A DNA stretch of 5,090 nt from Acidobacteriota bacterium (GTDB lineage: Bacteria; Acidobacteriota; Terriglobia; Terriglobales; Acidobacteriaceae). How positions within the stretch are numbered: the stretch's first letter is position 1; every line of letters starts with the position of its first letter. The stretch covers positions 1 through 5,090 of the forward strand of contig JAJZDO010000695.1 of NCBI GenBank assembly GCA_021805955.1. Direction: 5' to 3'. Below the pieces are notes generated by a model. That model was not told the origin of the DNA and made no database searches. It saw nothing but the letters and a program-made list of their open reading frames with translations. The translations under genes and the position numbers were made by a program. Positions 1 to 5,090 of the stretch are shown one piece after another.

Positions 1-880
1 CTACAGGAAACGCACTCTGTCTGCCGGCCAGCCGGTCAAGGAGTGCCTGAGCAAAGAGCGAAACATCGCTGGCGGTACTAAACAGTCCGGCATGGCCTGC
101 AACCCCACCCATGCGGCGCGCTGTGGGGTCATGCACAACACCCAGCAGCATGTGATGATTTTCGTCATACTGCGTCGGCGCAATATCGGGGCGCCAGCTT
201 GCGGGAGGAAGATACCGCGTGTGCGTCATCTTCAGAGGTGCGAATACATTCTTCGCAGCGTATTGATCGAGCGTCATCCCGCTGAGTTTTTCTACCAGCG
301 CACCCATAACAATAAAGTTGATATCGCTGTAGCGGAAATTCGTCCCTGGTGGGTGATCGGGCTTTGCCGCCATTGCCATCTCGTACGCCTTCTGCTTGCC
401 TGACCATGGTTCCTTCAGGTCAAGATCAGGAGGCAGTCCGGAATAGTGCGTCATCACCTGCCGGATCGTAATGCTTGCTTTGCCGTTCTGTGCAAATGCC
501 GGGAGATACTTGGCTACGGGGTCATTCAGCCGGAACCTGCCCTGCTGATAGAGTTCCATCGCTGCCGTTGTGGTGGCCATCACTTTTGTCATCGACGCCA
601 TGTCGAAGATGGTGTTTTCCCGCATAGGCGCACGTGTCGGCTCCAGGGAGCGCTCGCCGTATGCATGCTCGAACACGACGTTTCCGTTATGTCCTATGAT
701 GACCACCGCTCCGGGCAGGCGATGGTTGGCCACCGCCTGGTTGAGGATTTGGTCGATTGCGCGAAAATCCGGCGCTTTGGACGCCTGCGCCAGCATGGGA
801 TGGGCACCAGGGGAGAAGAGTAAAAGAAGTGCGCATGCGGTGAGCAGGTGATGGCATCGGTCCCAAAGAAGACGTTTCAA
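1..880 (-). CDS. Secreted beta-lactamase-family serine hydrolase, possibly AmiE-like (3' end outside window)
   Basis: A serine hydrolase of the beta-lactamase/penicillin-binding fold (PF00144, class C-like). The 293 visible codons begin with a signal peptide: basic MKRLL, a hydrophobic core at about 12-24, and AQA at 31-33 as a likely cleavage site. The nucleophile motif SMTK is at 96-99 (Ser96, Lys99). HYSGLP is at 145-150, and FRYSDINF (182-189) is the second motif, with Asp in place of the Asn of YxN, as in many esterase/peptidase members. GGVAGHAGLFSTASDVSLFAQ-type conserved sequence occupies 258-278. The third active-site motif (H/K-x-G) normally lies further on and is cut off by the window edge. 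The TTG start is supported by the Shine-Dalgarno and the signal peptide. The family covers beta-lactamases, D-aminopeptidases, esterases and the B. subtilis muropeptide amidase AmiE (YbbE). The neighbouring hexosaminidase and symporter favour an AmiE-like role, but this is inference. A LTAC sequence at 13-16 resembles a lipobox but sits too early. Confidence 0.9.
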   Translation of the reverse strand, partial: MKRLLWDRCHHLLTACALLLLFSPGAHPMLAQASKAPDFRAIDQILNQAVANHRLPGAVVIIGHNGNVVFEHAYGERSLEPTRAPMRENTIFDMASMTKVMATTTAAMELYQQGRFRLNDPVAKYLPAFAQNGKASITIRQVMTHYSGLPPDLDLKEPWSGKQKAYEMAMAAKPDHPPGTNFRYSDINFIVMGALVEKLSGMTLDQYAAKNVFAPLKMTHTRYLPPASWRPDIAPTQYDENHHMLLGVVHDPTARRMGGVAGHAGLFSTASDVSLFAQALLDRLAGRQSAFPV

Positions 881-888
881 GGCGCAAA

Positions 889-894
889 CTCCAG
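889..894 (-). promoter_or_regulatory. Ribosome binding site supporting the TTG start of the serine hydrolase
   Basis: On the minus strand CTGGAG, with its GGAG core at 892-889, stands eight bases before the TTG at 880. It lies in the 24-bp gap after the symporter stop. The symporter TAG (907-905) is in the same frame as the serine hydrolase, so the start must lie after it, and TTG at 880 is the only suitable codon before Met29. Confidence 0.72.
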
Positions 895-904
895 TGTTGG
901 CGAG

Positions 905-2425
905 CTATGTAAGCTCGGCGGCTTTCTCATGAACTCCCGCGTGCGTCCAGAAGCTCGTCAAATACCCGACAACGAAGGTAAAGATCGCACCGCACACCAC
1001 ATACCATGTCCACGCAATCTTTGGCAGCACGATCATGTGGCCGTCGATGGCAAACCGCAGCGTATGAGGCTGCAGCCAAAGCGCGATATTCAGCGCAAAG
1101 CCAAAAATCATTCCCGCAATCGCGCCGGACTCATTTGCACGCCTCGTCAAAATCCCCAGTAGAAACACCCCGAGCAGCGACCCGTATGCAACGGAGGCGA
1201 TGGCGAGACCAAGCTCGACAACGTGGCCGCCTGTCCGTGAAAGGATTGCGAGAAGAAAGAGTACGATCGCCCAGCCAACCGTACTGACGCGCGACACGAA
1301 GACCTGCCGCGCAGGACTGGCATGCGGCGCAATGCGAAGATAAAGATCGACAACACTGGTGGAAGACAGAGAATTAAGTGCTGCGCTTAGGTTTGACATC
1401 GCTGCCGCCAGGATCGAGGCCACCATAATGCCTGCCAGTCCGACAGGGAACTTCGCCACGATGAAGGCCGGAAACACATGGTCCGCGCTGATGAAGGGCT
1501 GTGCCGGCGCCATGCGGGTGTAGTACACGAAGAGTGCGGCGCCAATGCCGAGGAAGGCTGTGAACTGCACCAGGATCAGAACGCCGCTCACAAGCAGAGC
1601 CGCTTGCGAACTGCGCAAGTTACGTGCAGCAAGCAGCCGCTGCACCATCAGTTGATCCGTACCGTGACTCGCCATCGTCAGGAAGCATCCACCGATCACC
1701 CCGGCCCAGAAGGTGTAGGCATGGGATACATTCAGTGAAAAGTCAAAGAGATGGAACCGGCCGGCATGGCCGGCGATCGCGTGAATCGTTGCCCATCCTC
1801 CGGGCACATCGTGGGTAAGCGTCCACACCGCCAGTCCGATTCCGCCGGCATAAATCGCCATCTGCACAACGTCGGTCCAAATCACGGCCGACAATCCGCC
1901 TTCAAACGTATAGATCAAGGTCAGCAGGGCAATAATCGCGATCGACGCAACATCTCCCGTGCCTAAAGCGGCGTGTACCACGATGGCGACCGCGAAAACG
2001 CGGACACCCTCTGCGGCCGCCCTGGTGGCCAGAAAAAGAATTCCTGTTATGCGGTGCAGCCGCGGTCCGAAGCGCTGGCCGATCAGTTGATAGGCCGTCA
2101 ACAGGCGGCCTTGAAAATATCTGGGCAAAAACGCGAAGCACACAACGATGCGGCCCAGCAGGTAGCCGAACACTAATTGCAGAAATCCGAAGTTTCCGGT
2201 GAACGCCAGCCCAGGCACGCTGATGATTGTCAGCGTGCTTGTCTCCGCAGAGACAATTGAAAGCATGATCGCCCACCAGGGAATATTGCGGTCGGCGAGG
2301 AAGTAACTTTGCAACGTACGTTCGGGCTTGCGGAAACGCAGGCCAAACCAGGTTATGCCGGCCAGGTACGCGCCGATAATCAGCAGATCCGGTGCATGCA
2401 GCCGCGAGTGGGTAAAGGCAGTCAA
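905..2425 (-). CDS. Sodium:solute symporter (SSS family), putative amino-sugar importer
   Basis: An inner-membrane Na+-coupled importer of the SSS family (PutP/SGLT/NanT type), LeuT fold. The 506-aa product shows about 13 hydrophobic segments, roughly at 13-30, 50-70, 80-100, 126-150, 158-175, 183-203, 237-252, 275-300, 318-343, 380-397, 403-425, 434-450 and 470-492. Family landmarks are a first helix beginning GAYLAGITWFG (18-28), SAETSTLTI (59-67), FEGGLSAVIWTDVVQ (174-188), HGTDQLMVQRLLAARN (254-269) and AAAMSNLSAALNSLSST (340-356), the helix that carries Na+-binding Ser/Thr residues in PutP and vSGLT. Length is normal and it appears intact. The start is TTG at 2425; the next in-frame Met is residue 54, which would delete the first helix. 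The substrate cannot be read from sequence. Position between a hexosaminidase and a serine hydrolase suggests GlcNAc, MurNAc or another released sugar, since the family includes sugar and sialic-acid carriers. Confidence 0.94.
   Translation of the reverse strand: MTAFTHSRLHAPDLLIIGAYLAGITWFGLRFRKPERTLQSYFLADRNIPWWAIMLSIVSAETSTLTIISVPGLAFTGNFGFLQLVFGYLLGRIVVCFAFLPRYFQGRLLTAYQLIGQRFGPRLHRITGILFLATRAAAEGVRVFAVAIVVHAALGTGDVASIAIIALLTLIYTFEGGLSAVIWTDVVQMAIYAGGIGLAVWTLTHDVPGGWATIHAIAGHAGRFHLFDFSLNVSHAYTFWAGVIGGCFLTMASHGTDQLMVQRLLAARNLRSSQAALLVSGVLILVQFTAFLGIGAALFVYYTRMAPAQPFISADHVFPAFIVAKFPVGLAGIMVASILAAAMSNLSAALNSLSSTSVVDLYLRIAPHASPARQVFVSRVSTVGWAIVLFLLAILSRTGGHVVELGLAIASVAYGSLLGVFLLGILTRRANESGAIAGMIFGFALNIALWLQPHTLRFAIDGHMIVLPKIAWTWYVVCGAIFTFVVGYLTSFWTHAGVHEKAAELT
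2422..2425 (-). promoter_or_regulatory. TTGA stop/start overlap coupling GH20 to the symporter
   Basis: On the minus strand the four bases TTGA hold both the TTG start of the symporter (2425-2423) and the TGA stop of the hexosaminidase (2424-2422). The purine-rich GAAGAG just upstream is only a weak Shine-Dalgarno, so the symporter is probably translated by coupling to its neighbour. This is the strongest sign that the two genes are co-expressed. Confidence 0.75.
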
Positions 2426-4641
2426 TTGCTCTTCGTTGCAGGGGCAGGTGGAACACTGGCGGCGGGCGCGGAGCTAACCGGCATCGGTGGTAAACCCAGG
2501 CTTTCGGGCGCCGGCAAAGTCTGCGTCTTGTACCAGTCATGGATCACGTCGCCAAACTGGTTTCCCCGCTGAATCCACAACTGCATCGCCATTTCATATT
2601 GCGCCATAACCGTGTTCAGTGAAAAGGGGCGATTCTCCTTCAGCCACGCCGCGCGATACAAGTCGGCGGTCAAGCCGTAGCCGTCGCGCAGATCAGCGCA
2701 CTGGCCATCCACACCCGCAATCGTTCCCAGCTCGTGAATTACATCATGCCGGCCTGATGCATCCTTCTGCTCGCTGTATGCCAGGCGATACTCATCGACG
2801 ATCTGCTGTGCCGCCTCAAATTTGTACCCAAGAAAGTCCAGTCTTCTGGCGCCCATTTCCATTGCGTCCAGCGCATCGATCTCGCGTATCCCCGGGGTGG
2901 CACGCGCCTGGTCAATCAGCGTAATCGCGCGTTCGGTGTGGAGACGCATTTCAGTCACCACAGGCAAAAGCTTGGCAGAAATCTCCTGCCCCCGTGGACT
3001 CCACGGATCCACCCAAAAGCTGTAACGCGTGGTGGACGCCAGGCCAGCGCCTTCCAGCAGGCGCTGGCCTGCCATCAGCTCCATCTGCGCCTGATCAATA
3101 TCGCCCGTCGGATCTCCGTGAAACACGGCTCCGTACGCCTGTTGAAATTGCGGAATACTGCTGTTCCCCGGCTGCCAGCCAGCGGCTGCTCCGTACAGTA
3201 CGCCGTACCAGTCGAGATTGAATAATCCTTCGCCTTCATCGTTCCAAACCGTATTCAGCGCGCCGGTCGAACCCAGCCGCTGGCCATCCGCAATGAACTT
3301 CTGAATGTTGTCAAATCCAGCGTTGAAATCCGGATAGACGCGGCGCCAGTTGTTAACGCCGGGAGAGACCCAGGTCTCCATCCCCGCGTTCACATAGGGC
3401 ATCAGCCACTTGTCATAGCCATCCGGCTGCGGATTGTAAACCCACGCCACCGCGATCATGTCCTTGGGCAGTGTCTTCACAAGCTCCGGATTGTTCATGG
3501 CAATATCGCCCCAGAACAAAACTTTTTTATGCAGCGGCGCAAGGACGGTATAAATCTGCCGCAGAAAGTCTATATAGACCGCGCCCAGACCTTCGGATTC
3601 AACCCGGGGCTTGGTCTGACCCTTTCCCAGATCGAAGGTTTCATCCGCACCAATGTGAATGAATGGCCCTGGAAAAATCTTTGCAATTTCGGTGAACCAG
3701 CTTTGGATCAGCGGCAGAGAGCCCGCCTGTCCAGGAGCCAGCACGCTGCCATGCGGCGTCTCCGCCAGCGGGGAATAAACGTCATATTCCAGCGTGTGAT
3801 GCAGATGTCCAAACGCTTCCTGCTCGGGAACAAGAATCACGTGATACTTCCTGGCATAACGGACAAGCGATTCCACATCTGCCTTGGACATTGCTCCGCC
3901 CGGCGCGGCTGCCAGTGGATTTGCAGAATATGTGAGAGTGTTCTCAAAGTACGGCGAGTAGATGTTGACCTTATATTCCGAAAGGATACGAATTTGATGT
4001 TTCTGGAAGGCGAGGGTTGGAACCGGACCGCGGGACAGGTCGTCACTCAAGCCGCGGTATTTCATGGCCGGCCAGTCCCGGACAGTTCCAGTGGCCATCA
4101 CGGCATTTGGTCCCATGCCGCGAATAAGCTGTTTAATCGTCTGCGCCCCGTAAAACACCCCGGAGTCGCTGGCCCCTATGTCATAGAGCGTCGAACCTTC
4201 GGTGGCGAGGACATAGCCTTCGGCCTGCATCGCTGGATCGAATGACAGGTGAGCTTTGGCAAGGACTTGGCGCGCCTTTCTATCGGTTGTCCGTAGCAAC
4301 ACGATTTTGACTTTTCCGTTCTTTGCGAGATGCGCCTTCACTCCGCGTTTCTCGAGTTGGCGTACCAGATCCTTGGCTGTGAACAGGTCGGACGGGGAGC
4401 GATTCGCGGCAGAGACCACGACGCCGTGCGAAAGGGAAATCTCCGCCCCGGGGTGCATTTCCCGCGGCATTGGAACCAGCGGTGCGAGGGAACTTGCGGC
4501 TTGCGGAGCCGCGGGTGCTGCAGCGGCTTGCGCCTGCATTGCCGGGGATAGTCCTGCGAAGAGACACACCGCAATCAGATGCGGAACGATCAAAGCCCTG
4601 TTGAACCGGACGCGGCGCAACAGCCCGTCACCTGCAAGCAT
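2422..4641 (-). CDS. Secreted family 20 glycoside hydrolase (beta-N-acetylhexosaminidase)
   Basis: Predicted to cleave terminal beta-linked GlcNAc or GalNAc by the substrate-assisted GH20 mechanism, in the periplasm or outside. The 739-aa product starts with basic residues and a hydrophobic stretch (about 16-35), with AQA around 37-39 as a likely signal peptidase I site. Residues about 52-190 look like the GH20b N-terminal domain. The catalytic barrel runs from about 191 to 490: YRGLSDDLSR (195-204) with the substrate-binding Arg at 196, VPEQEAFGH (271-279), and HIGADE (329-334) with the catalytic Asp333-Glu334 pair, then VWNDEGEG (465-472). Two things are odd. The usual HxHLxD segment is replaced by NIYSPYFENT (226-235), and about 230 mostly helical residues follow the barrel, ending in a Pro/Ala-rich tail (709-739). 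It is the first gene of a tight operon; its TGA overlaps the symporter start. Family is confident; substrate (chitooligosaccharide, muropeptide or glycoconjugate) is not determined. Confidence 0.93.
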   Translation of the reverse strand: MLAGDGLLRRVRFNRALIVPHLIAVCLFAGLSPAMQAQAAAAPAAPQAASSLAPLVPMPREMHPGAEISLSHGVVVSAANRSPSDLFTAKDLVRQLEKRGVKAHLAKNGKVKIVLLRTTDRKARQVLAKAHLSFDPAMQAEGYVLATEGSTLYDIGASDSGVFYGAQTIKQLIRGMGPNAVMATGTVRDWPAMKYRGLSDDLSRGPVPTLAFQKHQIRILSEYKVNIYSPYFENTLTYSANPLAAAPGGAMSKADVESLVRYARKYHVILVPEQEAFGHLHHTLEYDVYSPLAETPHGSVLAPGQAGSLPLIQSWFTEIAKIFPGPFIHIGADETFDLGKGQTKPRVESEGLGAVYIDFLRQIYTVLAPLHKKVLFWGDIAMNNPELVKTLPKDMIAVAWVYNPQPDGYDKWLMPYVNAGMETWVSPGVNNWRRVYPDFNAGFDNIQKFIADGQRLGSTGALNTVWNDEGEGLFNLDWYGVLYGAAAGWQPGNSSIPQFQQAYGAVFHGDPTGDIDQAQMELMAGQRLLEGAGLASTTRYSFWVDPWSPRGQEISAKLLPVVTEMRLHTERAITLIDQARATPGIREIDALDAMEMGARRLDFLGYKFEAAQQIVDEYRLAYSEQKDASGRHDVIHELGTIAGVDGQCADLRDGYGLTADLYRAAWLKENRPFSLNTVMAQYEMAMQLWIQRGNQFGDVIHDWYKTQTLPAPESLGLPPMPVSSAPAASVPPAPATKSN
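3040..3071. repeat. Perfect 13-bp inverted repeat inside the GH20 gene
   Basis: CAGGCCAGCGCCT (3040-3052) pairs perfectly with AGGCGCTGGCCTG (3059-3071) around a 6-base loop. It lies in the coding sequence for the helical C-terminal region (about residues 524-534). There is no T tract on either side, so it is not an intrinsic terminator. In mRNA it would form a very stable GC-rich hairpin. It may be a chance result of GC-rich Ala/Gly/Leu codons. Confidence 0.6.
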
Positions 4642-4645
4642 GCAT

Positions 4646-4652
4646 CCCTCCT
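4646..4652 (-). promoter_or_regulatory. Strong Shine-Dalgarno of the GH20 gene
   Basis: On the minus strand AGGAGGG lies four to five bases upstream of the ATG at 4641. It is the best ribosome binding site in the window. It decides the start in favour of 4641 over an in-frame upstream codon at 4770, which would add 43 residues without signal-peptide character and would place the start inside the terminator region. Confidence 0.85.
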
Positions 4653-4696
4653 GAAACTGGATGTCGATTGTTTCGGAAGAGTAGGCCGGGATGGAC

Positions 4697-4742
4697 GAAC
4701 AAACGCGCCGCGTTGGATCTCTTAAACAAGAACCAACGCGGC
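4697..4742 (-). terminator. Intrinsic-terminator-like hairpin after the TonB receptor gene
   Basis: A perfect 10-bp inverted repeat, GCCGCGTTGG (4707-4716) with CCAACGCGGC (4733-4742), continues after one A-A mismatch with three more pairs and leaves an 8-nt loop. Read on the minus strand, it begins 31 bp after the receptor's TAA stop and is followed by a moderately T-rich GCGTTTGTTCG. On the plus strand the flank is purine-rich, so the element suits minus-strand termination. The T tract is interrupted, so termination may be partial and some read-through into the downstream operon is possible. I could not identify a convincing -35/-10 pair in the remaining space before the hexosaminidase start (4642-4706). 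Confidence 0.7.
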
Positions 4743-4773
4743 AGGAGAGAAGTGTGAAACCACTTTGCAACGG

Positions 4774-5090
4774 TTAGAAGTAAAACTTGCCGCCAAATTG
4801 AATTTCACGGGGAGCACGGGTTGCGACCACCTGACCATACGAGCTGAAGTCGGTGTTCGTTCCGATACCACCACCGTCAATGGAAGGTTGACCGAAGTTG
4901 GTGTGGTTGAAGGCATTGAAGAATTCAGCACGGAACTGAAGGCTCATATCCCTCGGTAATTTAATGTTCTTCATCCCGGCCAGATCCCACAGTTCCAGAC
5001 CTGGGCTAAGCAGCACTCCATTCGGGGCTGAGCCGAAGTGGCCAACAGCGTCCTTGAACGATCCGGTTGAGAACCACTGCGACTGCTTTT
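4774..5090 (-). CDS. TonB-dependent receptor, Oar-like, C-terminal fragment (5' end outside window)
   Basis: This is the last 104 codons of an outer-membrane beta-barrel receptor, open from the right edge (first whole codon 5088-5086) to a TAA stop at 4776-4774. The fragment contains an N-terminal 'QWFSTGSF' stretch, then 'ELWDLAGMKNIKL', 'MSLQFRAEFFNAFNHTNFG' and 'APREIQFGGKFYF'. The alternating hydrophobic/polar strands and the terminal aromatic Phe are what outer-membrane barrels use for insertion by the BAM machinery. The FNxFNHTNFG block is familiar from the large Acidobacteriota receptors that carry an N-terminal carboxypeptidase-regulatory-like domain; that part is off the window, so the plug, TonB box and substrate cannot be judged. 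A GTG at 5016 is internal and not a start. A hairpin terminator follows, so the receptor is probably a separate transcription unit from the hexosaminidase operon, although it could feed it oligosaccharides. The receptor class is confident; the ligand is unknown. Confidence 0.87.
   Translation of the reverse strand, partial: KQSQWFSTGSFKDAVGHFGSAPNGVLLSPGLELWDLAGMKNIKLPRDMSLQFRAEFFNAFNHTNFGQPSIDGGGIGTNTDFSSYGQVVATRAPREIQFGGKFYF

Noticed and set aside
86..94. GHAG (residues 262-265) as the third active-site motif of the serine hydrolase
   Set aside because: It belongs to the conserved 'aGGlfSt..Dla.f' segment of PF00144, which precedes the real H/K-x-G motif by many residues. The true motif should lie beyond the window edge.
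1..407. Short minus-strand frames at 1-183 and 165-407
   Set aside because: They are out-of-frame readings of the partial serine hydrolase, whose true frame is open from 880 to the window edge and contains SMTK and YSD motifs. They are not evidence of a frameshift.
1750..1790. GC-rich GGCCGG repeats in the symporter gene
   Set aside because: They arise from repeated Ala-Gly-His codons (IAGHAGRF, residues 217-224), and the possible pairing is short and unremarkable.
1902..2540. Minus-strand open frame of 212 codons overlapping the symporter and the GH20 end
   Set aside because: It is a frame-shifted reading of the symporter N-terminal half. It is rich in Arg and Pro, lacks membrane segments and conflicts with two well-supported genes.
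3529..4245. Plus-strand open frame of 238 codons
   Set aside because: It lies wholly antisense to the GH20 catalytic domain, which has conserved motifs throughout. The plus-strand translation shows no recognisable domain and is rich in Arg, Cys and His, as expected of a shadow frame.
4642..4770. N-terminal extension of the GH20 protein to a start at 4770
   Set aside because: The extra 43 residues are not signal-like, include the terminator hairpin and have no ribosome binding site, whereas 4641 has AGGAGGG and a proper signal peptide directly after it.

Overview
The window looks like chromosomal DNA from an Acidobacteriota bacterium, probably class Terriglobia. The main clue is the partial TonB-dependent receptor at the right edge. 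Its C-terminus has the 'AEFFNAFNHTNFGQPS ... REIQFGGKFYF' pattern that I associate with the large, often paralogous Oar-like receptors of this phylum. Signal peptides on two of the enzymes and a TonB-type receptor imply a Gram-negative envelope. The taxonomic call is from memory of the families, not from a search.

Layout: all four genes are on the minus strand, so transcription runs from high to low coordinates. (1) 5090-4774 is the last 104 codons of a TonB-dependent receptor. (2) 4773-4642 is a short intergenic gap with an intrinsic-terminator-like hairpin. (3) 4641-2422 is a complete secreted GH20 beta-N-acetylhexosaminidase of 739 aa with a strong ribosome binding site. (4) 2425-905 is a complete sodium:solute symporter (SSS family) of 506 aa; its TTG start overlaps the hexosaminidase stop. 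(5) 880-1 is a secreted beta-lactamase-fold serine hydrolase, also starting with TTG, 24 bp after the symporter stop; it runs off the left edge after 293 codons. There is no non-coding stretch longer than about 130 bp, and nothing on the plus strand looks like a real gene.

The hexosaminidase, symporter and serine hydrolase are packed like one operon. A consistent reading, which is inference, is amino-sugar salvage. The exported GH20 removes terminal N-acetylhexosamine. The serine hydrolase may remove peptide (AmiE-like N-acetylmuramyl-L-alanine amidase) or act on a related amide or ester. The symporter takes the released sugar across the inner membrane. This would be a functional analogue of the Bacillus subtilis muropeptide-rescue operon (murQRP-amiE-nagZ-namZ), with GH20 in place of NagZ and an Na+ symporter in place of the PTS permease MurP. 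A chitin-oligosaccharide or glycoconjugate route is the main alternative. No cytoplasmic catabolic genes or regulator are inside the window. I see no mobile elements, CRISPR array, tRNA or rRNA.
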